DNA of 64,000 bases from Phocoena phocoena (lineage: Eukaryota; Chordata; Mammalia; Artiodactyla; Phocoenidae). A program made the position numbers and the translations under genes. Every line of letters begins with the position of its first letter. Within the stretch, counting starts at the first letter, position 1. The stretch is from positions 70,541,464 through 70,605,463 of the forward strand of contig NC_089224.1 of assembly GCF_963924675.1 (NCBI RefSeq), in the 5' to 3' direction. Below, one piece after another: positions 1 to 13,135 of this stretch. A model generated the notes under the pieces. The model was given only the letters and a program-made list of their open reading frames with translations, was not told where the DNA came from and ran no database searches.

Positions 1-178
1 TTGACTGTCCTATCTCTGAGGATTTTGAAAGATCTGTAAGGGAAATGATTTACCTGAGAAAGTGTAAGATGGTAGGCGGAACCATTTTGTTTCACAGAAA
101 GGACTGACAGAATGGGGAGAATGAGAATGGTAGCAATGCAAGAATTTAATACTGGTTATAAATATGTTTACTTCTTAC

Positions 179-1311
179 TTTTAATCTTACAGATCTTCAA
201 TTTCTCCTCTTTGTGCAATCTCAAACTCTGACTCCTAATGAAGGGCCTGTCTCTACGAAGGGGACTGATCCGAAGGGATGTGTTTTGCTGAAGCCATGGT
301 CCCACCTCTGAGCAATCCCTCTGGGCCACTCTTGTTGAGTTATCAGATAGGGATCTGTCCCGGATCTGCCTCTGACATTGTTCACTCTGTTTGGAGTCAC
401 AGTTACAAGTGGAGGCCAAGCAGGTTTGCCATTGTTTCTCGGTGCTAAACACACCAGTTTCGTCACCTTCTGAAAATGCCCAGTTCACATATCCACCTCC
501 AGTTTGCATGCTTTTGACTTGGGAAGGGAGGGAGGTCACTTTAATGGGTGCAGGTGTACAAATCAATGTGGGTAGCACTTGCTCCTCCTTGCCTTGTCTG
601 GCTGGTAACTGAGCAAGTGACTCATACTGCTCCTTGGTTTCCACCACTGAGCCCTGGGCTGAGACAACCGGGGTCTGCCACGTCAGATGAACAGGGACCG
701 CACTCTGGGTGACATGTTCAGTTGCCAGCACATCTGTACCTGCTTCCAAAGATGGTCTGGACAGAGGCAAGTTGGTTTCTGCAGAATAAGGAACTTGCTC
801 TAGATGAGAAGGGACCAGGAGAAACTGGCCATACTTTGGGTGTGCTTGCCTGTTCAGGGACACCCCAGAAGCAACTATACTATTTTCTGTTTCTTGCTCT
901 TCCTGGTCATCTCTTACATTTGAAAACTTTCTGTCTGTAATCTCAAGAAAGGGCCCTGTCTGCACTCGTGGGGGATGCCAGCCTCTGGCCAGGCTCCGCA
1001 GCAAAGAAGGGGGCATGCTATAACACTGGTATTTCTTCTTTCCAGAGATCTCCAGGCTGCCTAGAACCTCTGCACAGATGACATTGCTCCAGCTGTGGGG
1101 AAGTTTTCTGCAAGTAGAATGCTTTCTGTTGGCCAGGAGGGCCTCATCCTCTTGTAAGGTGTCAACAGCAGAAAGGACTTTTAAGGTATCCACTGTAAGG
1201 GCAGAGAGGTCCTGCAGGTGTCCCACCTGGCTGTCCAAAGACAATAAGGAGTCCCTTATGAAAGACACCTTTTCATTCATTTCTTTCAGTTGGAAGCACA
1301 TTTCTGTAACC
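179..1311 (-). CDS. TRPM6: TRPM6 exon 26 (giant exon, coiled coil and linker)
   Basis: 1133 bp, open throughout. The acceptor is ccttag and the donor is AAAA|GTAAGA at 177-178. It completes an Arg codon from exon 25 and ends one base into the next codon. The first 60 residues ([17 protein letters not shown], then [20 protein letters not shown]) continue the tetramerising coiled coil and are close to human TRPM6. The remaining 300 or so residues are Ser/Thr/Gln-rich and low in hydrophobics, and form the linker that the kinase autophosphorylates in this family. Human-like islands such as [18 protein letters not shown] and SHSWSN-type patches remain, but the stretches between have many substitutions. 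Near the end the residues [10 protein letters not shown] lack one Met relative to the human form I recall. Reading past the donor gives an in-frame stop, so the donor is needed. Confidence 0.96.
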
Positions 1312-2131
1312 CTAAGGGAAAAAGGGAGGGAGAAAACCAATAAGCACAGTAAGCCAATAAACACAGGAAGTGGGAACTTGCCTTACTCTCTTCCTGTCCT
1401 GCTTCCATCCTTAGGTGGCTCCTCAGCCTAAGCCACTTCCCAAAGTTAGGTCTGTCTCCTGCCTTCTTCTCTATCCAACACATACTCTCATCCCAGGTGA
1501 CCTCACCCACTCCTGTAATTCCCACTATCACCTTAATAAGGAAAATTACAAATTGTATTTCTACCCCTTATTTCTCTCCAATATTTCAGAGCCACATTTC
1601 CAGCTTCCTGCTAGTTATCCCTTCAATCATCTCATCAATCAGCCCATTTGTATTCATTAATATATTCATTAATTTACAAGACAAACATTTTAATATCTCT
1701 TATTGTCCAGCACTGTGCTATTTTGGTAGAGAAAGGAAATCCTGAGGAAGAAACTAGAATGATAGGAACAGAATCAATAATCAAATACATAATTAGAAAA
1801 AAAATTACAGATCTTTTAGAATAATATTCCAAGTCTACAGTACAACCAGGCATCCCAACTTTCAAACAAAACCCATTTTAAGAGACCTACATTCAGAGAA
1901 AGCCCGAGGCAAGTTTTTAAATGACTTTGAATACTTCAACCCAAAATTATGATGTCTAGCCATTGATTCATGTAAAAGCAACACAAGGCACCTTCAGCTA
2001 TGCAAGTACAAAAGTAAATTGCAAGTAGAGTCAAATTAAATGTAACAATTGATTTCATTTAGAGAATTAGAAAGAACAAAGAAAATGTATCTGTATATAT
2101 CTCTGTAAATACCTCTGTACAGGGATAGGTT
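1312..2131. other. Intron 25, unique part
   Basis: AT-rich intron next to exon 26. Nothing recognisable. The whole intron spans 1312-8791. Its stretches at 3261-4419, 4616-6042 and 6936-7480 are also without recognised features. Confidence 0.6.
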
Positions 2132-2620
2132 TTGTTTTGTGTCCTCCCCACCGCCCCAAAAGGTATGTTGAAATCCTAACCCCCAGTACTCCTAGAATGT
2201 GACTTTATTTGAAAGTAGGGTCTTTACAGAGGTAATCAAGTTAAAATAAGATCATTAAGGTGTGCCATAAGCCTATACAACTCATATCCTTATAAAAAAG
2301 GGAAATTTGGACATAGAGGGAAGACAGTGTGACGATACACAGGGAGAAGACCACCTTATGACTGGAGTGATGCATCTACAAGCCAAGGAACACCAAGGAG
2401 TGTCAGCAAACACCAGAAGCTAGAAGAGGCGAGGAAAGATTTCTTCCCTAGAGCCATCAGAGAAAACATGGACCTGCCAACGTCGTAATTTCGGACTTCT
2501 AGCCTCCAGAACTGTGAGATAACAAATTTCTGTTGTTGTAAGACACCCAGTTTTCTGTTGTTGTAAGACACCCAGTAAACACCCAGTTTACTTTATTATG
2601 GCAGCCCTAGGAAATTAATA
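2132..2620 (+). mobile_element. MaLR-type solo LTR (MLT1-like)
   Basis: Typical landmarks in order are tgttgaaatcctaaccccca, aaagtagggtctttacagag, agcctccagaactgtgagat and ttctgttgttgtaagac. It is an ancient non-coding LTR remnant. A unit of about 23 bp near the end is doubled (2529-2575). Confidence 0.78.
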
Positions 2621-2739
2621 GTTATCTAAGCTTAACAATCAATAAAATAAATTACAAAATACATATTTTGTGGTTACATAAAATGAAACTCATACACATG
2701 AAAATAAAACACAAAATTTGAAAACAAAAAATAAACAGG

Positions 2740-3260
2740 AAATTATTCTAACAAATACAGTGAGGTGTTTGTATCCCCTAAGTAGTCAAAAGTTTTTACA
2801 AATTGTTGAGGAAAACAAATATAAAGACCCCAAAGGACATGAATAGATAATTCACAAAAGATAATGAAACGTGGTAAAATATCCAATCTCATTAGGTAAG
2901 CAGAGAAATTATCAATAAAAATAAGACAACAGTGAGTTCGTCTACACTGTGACATTTTTTTAACCTAGCAAATTTTTAAAAAGAGATTTAGTGACTCAAG
3001 GTTGGCAGGGATGCAACGTTGGAACGTTCAAATAGCCAAGACAAATAAAGAGGCAGGAATTTTACTATGCTAAGGCAGACAGGTGAGATAGAATATTATG
3101 CAGCCAGTAAAAATCATACTTACATTGTTAATAGTCATTTTCTTTGTCTATTTCTGACAGCAGGGGTGGGGATGTGGATGTCTGTTGTGTTCTGCATTAT
3201 ATACTTTTAAATTTGTGATAAAAACTTTGTAAGTCAAGAAACAGTAAAAATTAAAATATG
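2740..3260 (+). mobile_element. Old L1 (L1M type) remnant
   Basis: aaaggacatgaatagataat, ccaatctcattaggtaagc and atattatgcagccagtaaaa follow the order of L1 ORF2/3' UTR. Confidence 0.58.
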
Positions 3261-4419
3261 TTTACAAGGAATATTTAATTACTTGGAGAAATGTGTTTGA
3301 TGTGTAAGGTGGGTAGGGGGACAAAATGCAAACCTGTATAATTTTAACTAAAAAATATATGGAAGACTAAATGGAAAAAGACCAAATTTTTCACAGTGGA
3401 CCCTAGCTTGTGACATTTTTTTCTTTCTTTTCTCCCTGTTTCATTCTTTTATTTGGAGGAAGGAGTAGACTTTCCAATTTCCCCATAATGAAAATCTTTG
3501 ATAAACAGGAATAAAGTGAAAAATTGCAAGGGAGGAAACCAACAGTTTCATGGCTGACATGACCGTATGCAGAAATAACAAATTGCCCCCAGTCTTATTT
3601 GAGGGCTGGGAAAAGCAGTAATTATACCATGAAGAGCTTAGCACTCAGCTGTAGCAAGCACTTCCCAAAATAGTGTTAGACATCCCCTCTCTAGAATAGA
3701 TCTCAAGTCACATGGATTGAGAAATCTTCCACTTCTTCCTGGAAGCTTTGTAGATAGGAGTTAAAGAATAAAGAAGATGGTATAATTTTGATTATCACCT
3801 ATGTGGGTGGAACCCTCTCTTTCTTGCTTCAACTTCTATAACTCAGCAGAGCCTTAGTAAAGGCTTCTTGATCTTCTGGAACCTATAAAACTAGAATTGG
3901 CAAGGATGATGAAGAAAAGAGAACAAAATATATGCATATTCCCTTCCAAACATGCTTAATTAGAGCCTCTCCATCTAGTGCAGTGTTTCAACTAATTCAA
4001 AAACTGTACAGTCCAAACAGCAGTCATGGAAACTCATTAAGTTCCATTAGCAGCAGTCACATGGAAGGGATACAATAGACACCAGCAACTATTCACAGCA
4101 CAGGTAACATTGCTACAATAGAGACTTAGACAAATAACCGGGTCACTCTCAAATCAGGTCCTCTTGGTTTCAAAGGCACTTCTTTTCTAAAGCTCAATGC
4201 CCTGTGAAATATATTTTAATTATATTCCTCAGCCACCATCTACATTAATTTAATCTAGTCTTTTAGTCATTCTGACATGTAAAAGAAATTCTCGTAATTT
4301 TAGTTTCCTTTGTGCAAAGTTTGAGGGTGGTGGGAAAACCAGTATGGTTATTATTTCATTGTGGGTCTCTGGACCAGATATTGTAAAATGAAATTATAAC
4401 AAGTATAATCATAATCATC

Positions 4420-4615
4420 ATGATAATCATAACATTCACTGAGCACTCATTATGTGCCAGGCATTTTACATCATTTTATTTAATCCACATGACCACCCTA
4501 CTATCCCTTCATGAAAAGATGTCACATGGCCAGTCACATGGTCAATGACAGGGTGAGGCTTCAAAGCCAGAGAGTGTGACTCCATATTCAATGGCATTAA
4601 CCACTGCACTCCAGC
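4420..4615 (-). mobile_element. MIR SINE
   Basis: Reverse MIR: cactcattatgtgccaggc, tttatttaatccacatgac, agccagagagtgtgactcc and accactgcactcc. Confidence 0.65.
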
Positions 4616-6042
4616 ACCTCTCAGCAACTCAGCAGGGATCCAGGCAAAGTTCTATTGGGGTCCTAGAGTCCCGTGAAGGGGTAAATGAATTGCACCCACA
4701 TTTTCCATGCTGGGAGTTGTTCACAAAGGTTTCTCAGTAAGGTTTCATGGCGAAATGATTATAGGAAGAGCTCAAACTATAACTCTACTGAGTCACAATG
4801 CCCATTATGATAAAGTGTTTAAACTTTTTTTAAATGTAGTATTTCCCAAATATGACGTACCCAAACATGCTTAATATGGAAAAATACCTAGTTAACATCT
4901 TACTCCATAGAACATAGAGAGGAAAAACACTGGCTTACGTTACTAGGGACAAAAAGTAGCTGGCATTCCAAATAGAGGAAGTAAGATATGAAACAGCCTT
5001 AATATGTTCTCCTTCCACTTTTACAATTCACTTAACTCTGTAAAGATATAGGTAATCTCTTCTTCAGAGGTAGGCAAACATGCAAATATCTTCCTAACTT
5101 CCTTTCGCTCCCTCTTCAAACTACTGCTGAGTTACCACTGGAAAATATTCTTCCCTCTCTCCCATACTTCATTTACAAGCTCCCCAGAATGACCTCAACA
5201 AGGACAACCATGTAAAAAGAGGGCTGGTGAGATAGCTCTATCAAGAAGGAAAATTGATCGACTGTGTTTTGAAGTTAAATTAGGGCTTCATAATCAAATA
5301 CCAGAGACCTTGAAAGCATCTAGAATATTTTTCAGAAGCTACATAACCATCTACCATCTAATCCTTCTCTACTCAAATCCCAAGAAAACAATTCAAGATA
5401 AATGTGATAGCATATGATGATTACTGGTGTTCAGTTTACTATTAGTATTATTATTACTCATTATTATTATTGAATTACTTTTTTTAATGTCTGGTTCTCC
5501 AGTTTTCATTCTGTATTCACTTGACTCGTGATACTACCTTCTCCTGGTTTTCATTATACTCTTCTGATCAATTCTTTTTAGTCTTCTCCATTAGTTCCTC
5601 TTCCTCGGTCCATTACACAGGTGTTGACACCTCTCAGGGTGAGACCCTCAACCCACTGAGTCTCCTCACTCCACTTGCTTCCTGAGCATGAGCGCTTCCT
5701 CTGTCATAATTTTATTTTCCTAAAATAGGCAGATGACTCCCAAATTTCCTTGTCCAGTTCAAATTTTGCCCTAGGGCTTCAGATTCATGTATGTAAAGCC
5801 TTCCAGGCATCTCTGGATAAAAGCACCACCAGAATCTCAGGCTCAACAAAATCTAAACCTCATTGCTTTCCCCACCCTCCCTGCCATGCATTTTGTACTC
5901 TTTATCTTTTAGTGCCACCTTTCACCTAATTACCCTGCTACAGATATGAGTCATCCTGGACTTCATCCTCTCCCTTACTGCCACAGCCAATCCTTAACTC
6001 ACCTCTTGAATTGTCTTTTCTAAATATGCCTTTATCCTCTTT

Positions 6043-6400
6043 GCTATGGCCTAAATGTTTGTGTCCCCACCTAAAATTCACGTTGAAATCCTAACCCTCA
6101 ACAGTGATGGTATTAGTAGGTGGGGCCTTTGGGAGGTGATTAGGTCATAACAGTGGAACCCTCACGAATGGGATCAGTGGCTCTACTTTTCATAAAAGAG
6201 ACCCCAACAGAGCTCCTTAGCCCCTTCCACCATGTAAGGACACAATGAGAAGTTTGTATCCCAAAGAGGGCCTTCACCTGACCATCCTTGCACCCTAATC
6301 TCAGTCTTCCAGCCTCCAGAACTGTAAGCAGTAACTTTCTGCTGCTTATAAGGCACTCAGTCTACGGTATTTTGTTACAGCAGACCAAATGGACTTCTTT
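6043..6400 (+). mobile_element. MaLR-type solo LTR (MLT1A-like)
   Basis: Close to the MLT1A pattern: ggcctaaatgtttgtgtccc, ggtggggcctttgggaggtg, ccatgtaaggacacaatgag, agcctccagaactgtaagc and ggtattttgttacagcag. An ancient remnant with no coding sequence. Confidence 0.82.
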
Positions 6401-6724
6401 CAATGCCACCACCAATTTGGCTAGTCCTTGGGCATCATCTGTCTGCTGTATCAATCTCTCGAGCGGTCTCCCTAGTTCCAATTCTGACTCCTCAAATCCA
6501 TATGCTAACAACCTAGAAGGTAAATCTGTTTGACCACCTAAAATTTTTCCTTAGTTTATAGTGTAAAGTGAAGGGCTCTCCATGACCTTGTTCCAGTACA
6601 TAATACTGGGGGCGGAGGTGCCTATCTTGACCCATCTTATCTATTTACATCCCTTTCCTTAAGGTTTGGAAGGGAATATGTATTTTAGAAGAAATTATAC
6701 TCACAAAATTGGAGCCTAATTTTA

Positions 6725-6935
6725 CATAATAATAGATAACTTTCACGACTCCCTTACTATCCATTAGCACACTGCCACACAGTTCATCTATATTATCCCA
6801 TGGAATCCTCACAACGACTCTAAAAGGTAGGTCTATTTTTGTGTCCATTTTACAGAGAAGAAAACAAGGCCCAGAGTAAACTTGCCCAAGTACACTTAGC
6901 TAGAAGCAGGGACTTCATGCAGGCTCCGTAAACTC
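6725..6935 (-). mobile_element. MIR SINE
   Basis: Reverse MIR: cacaacgactctaaaaggta, cattttacagagaagaaaac and cttgcccaagtacacttagc. Confidence 0.62.
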
Positions 6936-7479
6936 CTATCTGGGTACATATACAAAGCAGAACCAAGCTGGCCGGCAGGACTCAATGAGCATAGCTACAA
7001 AAGGAGGCAGAACGTGTGGAAAGGGGGAAAGGGAAAGAAGGAAGCTCACAGAGTTTTGGCCCTCCTAAAGATATTATTTAAGTAAAATAGAATGTGTGGG
7101 TTCACAAATTGTTATTTGATACTCAATTTTTTCCTCAATATTTAAAATTTGATCTGAAATTCAATCAGCTACCTATAAATATATTTACATAAATATGTAT
7201 TATTTTAAAGTTCAGAATAAGTCATATGACCAAGGTGACCATTTAGAAAGTTCTTAAGGTGATTCAATTTCAAATAAAGCCATATTTAAGGATTCACTAT
7301 CTATCTATTTGGACATCTGAAAATATATATGCATAATTAGGTATAACATTTTATAGTCAGGTCCGTGTGTATTCAAAAGTAGAGAACACATTTAACTTCT
7401 GCCAATTTGCTTCCAATTAAGAAAGCAATGCTGTTCGGACTTAGTTAATAAATACTGTGTTGTACATTTGAACGTTGCT

Positions 7480-7665
7480 AAGAGAGTAGACCCTTGAACA
7501 CTTCATCACAAGAAAAAAAATTGTATGGTGATGGTCGTTAACGAGAATCACTGTGGTGATCATTTCCACAATATACAAATATCGAATCATTATGTTGTAT
7601 ACTTGAAAACTAATGTTGTATACTTGAAACTAATATAATATGTCAATTATTTCTAAATTTTTAAA
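7480..7665 (+). mobile_element. Old LINE-like 3' end
   Basis: gtggtgatcatttccacaat, acaaatatcgaatcattat and tgtatacttgaaactaatat are a common mammalian 3'-UTR-like repeat. A unit of about 20 bp (gttgtatacttgaaa.. ctaat) is doubled at 7592-7633. Confidence 0.5.
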
Positions 7666-8534
7666 ATGCCCACGATCACACGCAGTCCATATTTTGATCC
7701 AGTGCTGTGTACCTGCGATTAGTGGCACATGTACAGCAGCTTTGACCTACGAGCTTCTACATTTGTCCACTTTCTCCAACACGCCTCCTCTTTCCTCAAG
7801 CCTCTGAACGGCCCCCCCAAATCACACACACCCACAGACACCCTCAGCTGATGACTGCCGCGAGAACTGCATTCCCGCAGCCTGGCTGCATCCTCTGGAG
7901 CACTCTCCATATTCTCTCCTGGCCCCCAACCGTTAACTGCCCTTCCTGAGGATTTCACTCAGCAAATCACCTCCTCCCTCCGGCTCCTGCAGCTTCTCCC
8001 TTGCTGGTAGATCTTTTCCAGTAACAAATATATTACTTTTATTATCTCCACATGAAACAAAAGAACCGCACCATGTCCCCATACCCCTCTTTACCTCCCT
8101 CCAGAGAAACACTTCTTAGAAAATCTGCCTCTAATCACTGTCTCTACTTCTATTCACCCTCCACACGCTTCAGTGAATTTGCCCTCAACTCCACTGCACA
8201 AGTGCTAGTCAGGCACCCTGAGACTATGACTCCATGATTCCCAGTGCAACCAGCACCCTGCTGCTCCTGGACTCACCTGCATCCACGTTTGCTGCTCCAT
8301 TCCACCTCCCTCAAGTCTCTCCTCCTCAGCTGCCTCAGAGCAACCTTCCTGCACCAGGCTCCCAAAGCGGTCCAACCCAACCCCCAACTCCAGCAGACCC
8401 TTCACCACGATCCATCTCTATTCCCTTATACTACTTTTTTTCCCCTTCATTGTTCTTTTACTGTCTGACATTAAATTACATATATCTTTTTTGTCCTTCA
8501 CTCCACCCCCACCCCTCCACATGCACTCACTAGA

Positions 8535-8645
8535 ATGTGAATGCTATGAAGGAAGGGCCCCTGCTCTCTTATTCACCATTTATCTTTACTAACTTAGAAG
8601 ACTGCCTGGAACATAGTAGATGCTCAATAAATGTGCACTGATTGC
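8535..8645 (+). mobile_element. L2 3' end
   Basis: gaatgtgaatgctatgaagg through catagtagatgctcaataaa, the typical L2 tail. Upstream C-rich sequence from about 7960 could be more of it but is too decayed to call. Confidence 0.65.
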
Positions 8646-8791
8646 ATGAATATTATACGATACTAGAGGAAATCTTAGAAAATCAAAACCTCTGGGTTTT
8701 AAAAGTAGACCTTTCTACTTTTTTCAGACATTCTAGTAGAATCAGGTTTAGGTAGCAGTTTAGAGGGTGAAAATACATATATAACTTTTAC

Positions 8792-8924
8792 CTTTCTGAC
8801 GTCACTCGGATTCTTTCCTCACAGCTACAATTCAGACCTTCCATCTTCTCATGGAAGTATTTTTCCACACACTGTTCTTCAAAACTGTGAAGTTTTTTCA
8901 GATCCTCCTTACTCAGGTAGAGTT
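8792..8924 (-). CDS. TRPM6: TRPM6 exon 25 (post-TRP helix, coiled-coil start)
   Basis: 133 bp; phase 2 remains on each side. Acceptor tccatag, donor GAAAG|GTAAAA. It encodes [17 protein letters not shown] then [15 protein letters not shown] and EERIRVTSE, matching the TRPM6/7 segment between the TRP helix and the coiled coil. Small changes from human are seen (for example HSFEEQ against HDFEEQ). Confidence 0.96.
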
Positions 8925-11748
8925 CTATGGAAATAAGTATAGTGCATAAAAAGAATCATTATTCATCCTCCATAGGAAGCTGATACAGTACCTGACTTTT
9001 CTTCCATTGGTGTTAAAAATGGATAAAACCATAGCTTGCATGATAATAGTTTGCTGCCTTGTCACACTGTATTCCTAATATTAATTGGGAAGCACTATGT
9101 AGAAATAACTGGAAACACCAGGCTGGGTCTTTCCTTTTTGTCCTATAAAGAGATGTGGGAATTTGAAGGTGACTCGTGGAACAGATACTTTATCTTCAAT
9201 ATTTTCTTAAATTAGAATACTTTTACACATAAAAATTCACATTTATATGCATATGGAAGTTCCCCCACCAACTGGTTTATCTGTCAAAATGACAATAAGT
9301 AACCTACAGGTTAAAATCAAGGTTAGAAGAAGTCAAAGTCTGTTGAAATTAATCCAGTAAGTATAAGAAAGTTTTACCTCGTTGCACTGAGTTTATATAT
9401 ACACTGAGTTTGTATATACTAAGTTCTTCTACTGAAGAAAGAGACATTATGACGAGTCAATGGCCAATCAAGGCTATACTTCTTCCTTGACAATTACAAT
9501 TAATTCATTAAAAGACATATCATTTCATGATGTTATGAAACTAATGCAATTCTACATCAAACTTCAGCAATCACATTTGGTCTACCACCTTGACTCTTAC
9601 TCTGACCTAGCAGAAAAATGCATTATCTTTTGAGCAAGTTTCTAATACTTGTTAAATATAAAAATGCTGTTGCAAAAAGGGTAAAATTGGAATATCCTCT
9701 TCCTTCAATCATTTCACCTAGGTTAGGAAAAAAAAAAAAGAACCATTAAAGTTCTCCAGAATTTATTAGAAATGCAAATGTTCTGTAATTTTCCAATAAA
9801 ATGAGAGACAAAAATATTCATTTTAAAAGATGACTAAAAGAAAATACTCAGCCATAAAACGTGTTCACAACTCAAAGGTACAATGTTTTCTGATTTTTAT
9901 GGCTTGGAAGCATCTTTCAGACACCAAAAAAATCCCTATCCCCACTCAACTCTAAATGTGTGTTTGCATTAAAGAATCTTGTATGAGTAAGGAACTTTAG
10001 AATTGTATGATTTGAGCCTTCTGTGGATTCCTGAGAGCAAACAACCCACAGAGCAGTTCCAATGATAGGTGCAGCTTGCAGTATGTGGCACGTTCTTGTG
10101 ACTGTCCACCAGGTGGCACTGCTTCCCCATGTGCAAACGTCTTGATCCTCAATACAGAGTATCAAAGGCAATCTCACAAAAATTCAAGAATTTCCCAGAG
10201 CTCAGGGTGAATGTACCTCTGTCCATCAGAATATTTCCTCGAGTTTTATACCAGAATCATCCTATAAGCTCAGATCAAGGTAAGCCCAGGAAAGCGTTGT
10301 TTGTTATGGTGCTAGAAAACGGGGCCAAATCCTAGCTAATCCCAGGATCTCTCAAGTGGTTCACACTCTCCTGTTAGATTACAGTTGTTCTGGGATGCCA
10401 CTCCATTAGAAGCCGGGAAATTATAATATTATTATAAGCCTTTAAATTAACTTCAGTTGTGCTTTGACTTCCATATAAAGGCTGAATCGCTTAGGGGAAA
10501 GAAATGGAAAAGAAAAATAAATCACCAAGTGACTCAAGAGAAGAAAAATACTTCACGGAGCCAACTACTCAACTACAGGAGCAAAAGCATGTCACCCTGT
10601 CAACCTTGTGCTAACATCTGTCCTCCTAAGGGCCCACCGAAATGTATAAATAGTCCACAATCCCTTACCTGAAATTCCTGGAACCAGTCCATTTCAGAAA
10701 TCAGAAGTTTTCTAGTTTTGGAAAGGTAATATAGTGCATTTGCCATAAATGAAGGAAAATCCCTAGTTGTAGCTAGGGCAATACCCTGAAATCAAACACA
10801 TCATTTCTGCAGCAAAAATCAATGAATATCCATACTACAAGGGATAAAGAGGATAAAATGGCTTACATTAGTCCCGTTAGCCTCTTCTGTCCAAATGAGT
10901 CTTTCTCCAACTTATGAAGAAAAAGACTTTCCATTTTCAAATGTATTTCGAATTTAGGGATTGAGATAAAGGATTGTGAATTTATGCTATCCATTTCCTC
11001 TATATCTAGGAATTATCTAGAAATGGGCCTAGTACCAGCGGGCCTAGAGGAACTACGAAAGATCTCTGAACCACAAGAAGGAATGTTCTCTTATGACAAT
11101 TAGTATGACAGTCATACCATGCTATATATGGATAAGCAAAGTGAACTAGGAAAATCTCAAAATATGTCGAGTTAAGCTTTGCCAAAAGCAAAAGAGAGAA
11201 TCCACATTTCTGCATCCTGAGTTGAAGTTCTTGAAAATAAAGAATCACCTCCATATTCAGTAGAGTAGAGAACTAGAGAGCCATGATTCTGGTGAATAAA
11301 TTAAGCAAAGTCTGGTTTATCTATTCCCCTTAGTCCACAAGACCTTCTGTATCCTTTCAATTTGGATTCCATCTTCAACAACAGGGAAATAAGTATGGGT
11401 CACTCTGACTACTCTCTAGGAGGTATTCTGACGTCTTCCCAGCTAAGCAGAGTAAAAGCACAGGGTTTTCCAGGTGACAAAAAGCCTTTACACATCCAAG
11501 CAGAGATTCTGTTCCTACCTATTCCTTTCTTTCGAAGTATCAGCTACTTTTAGCGAAAGGTACTACAACCACGTAATGAGATCCACGCATTTACTTAGAC
11601 CCAGGTGCTCAGCTGATACTCTTTGGTCAGTTAACTCCCAGAGCCTTCCATCCTGTGCCCTGAATTTAATCGACAACGTTCCAGGTGTCTTCACCTTGGA
11701 TCTCCACTCTTGCACTCTCTTCCTCCTGCCCCACCAATGAAAACTTAC
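8925..11748. other. Intron 24
   Basis: No repeat or exon recognised in 2.8 kb. Short chance frames only. Confidence 0.6.
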
Positions 11749-11942
11749 TTAATCCAACATCACCCTCTTCTTGGTCATTTGGAGCTTGGTGATGGCAAAG
11801 ACGGCGAAGGAGGAGACCAACGTGACTCAGCAGGATGAAAGGTGGGGGCAGCCAAGGCTTCTCGTGGTAGGTCATGATGTAGCGATAGCGATTGTATTTC
11901 CACAGGTTATTTGAAATGGATTTCAGATCTATGTAAACGTTA
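11749..11942 (-). CDS. TRPM6: TRPM6 exon 24 (TRP domain)
   Basis: 194 bp. Acceptor ttacag, donor TTAA|GTAAGT. It begins by completing the Asn of the S6 end FFNNVY. It contains the TRP box region ([19 protein letters not shown]) and the Pro-rich turn [10 protein letters not shown], then an Arg/His-rich stretch ([19 protein letters not shown]). In this family the TRP helix runs under the channel and couples the cytosolic domains to the gate. Confidence 0.97.
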
Positions 11943-12964
11943 CTGTAAGTTGTAGTAAGAGAAGGACAGTGTTTTAATATGGAATCCTGAAACATAACAG
12001 TTAGATTATTGCTTTATTTTCCAACTTTTATGATTGGTTCGCCTGACATGGACGGTAGTTAGCCAATAAAAATAATATCCATTGCATTTACGGTTCTTCT
12101 TCCACCAAACAACATACATTAATCACCTTCTACATTAAAATATGCTAATCAGAATAAGCAAAAGGTAGAAATGACAATCAGAGAGAAGAAAATGCCAACA
12201 GTTTAAATTCAATGAACAGAAACTGTCCTCTGGAGGTAACATTATTCTTGATTCACCATCTCTTCTCACATAAGAGGGTCTTTTCAGTCCATAACTCATC
12301 ATTCATGGTAAACAGCTTTAATGTCCCTCTATATCATCAACCTTATGAAGAGATTCTCCTAATGTCAAATGTGAGAAGTGCTAGAATAATCCTCCTTAAA
12401 ACATTCAAACGAAAGAATATTAATGAAGAAGAAGAGATGGAAGAAAAATCAATTCATCCTAAAATAAGTCAATAAGAAGACCTTCGATTCAGCAGCTAGA
12501 TCAATTATTTATATTAACCTTACAATAAAAGTGACTCCTTATTGGTAGGCCACCTTGGGATTTTTCTCTCTTTAATTATATCAATTATAATATGCAGATA
12601 GTGCAGTAAATATGTTGATATTATAGAACTTGTAATAGAAGTTGTGGTGAGTGGTACAAATTCACCCTTAACTATTTAACTTTAAGTCTATAACATAATA
12701 TATGGGTGGGCAGGACACAATGGAATATCCATCTTAATATTTTGCTTAGGCTAATATGTAATTTATTTTCTTTAGAGAAAGATGGCAGAGAAGTACTTGA
12801 GAAGGGCAGCCACATTTAGCAAATAAAAATGCAGGTAACCCTAAACTGCAGTAATGATAAAGAGAAGGAACCCGAACTATCCTGGAGAAAGCCAGCTTAG
12901 GATGAGAGGAGGAGGGAGGTTTCAGAGTTCATAAAGTAGATGAAGGAAACATCGACAACTGAGT

Positions 12965-13135
12965 TTAACGGTAGTTCTCAAAGTGCAGTCACTTAGCCAC
13001 CAGCACTGCATCACCTGAGAACAGGTGAGGAACGCAAATTCTTGGGCCCTATCCAGAACGACCCAATTAGCGATCTGTGTCTCAGTGAGTCCTCCAGGTA
13101 ATTCTGCACAATCAAGTTTGAGGGCCACCAAAATT
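12965..13135. mobile_element. MER5A-like hAT MITE
   Basis: ggtagttctcaaagtgcagt, gcatcacctgagaac, cttgggccctatccagaa and ctccaggtaattctgcac. The order fits MER5-type elements. Confidence 0.6.

Noticed and set aside
168..178. Extension of exon 26 to the in-frame stop at 168-170
   Set aside because: A good donor (GTAAGA) precedes the stop, and the human protein continues into exon 27 from the same point.
2132..2620. Intact endogenous retrovirus
   Set aside because: Only solo LTR remnants are seen here and at 6043, 16500 and 61565. No internal gag, pol or env sequence was found.
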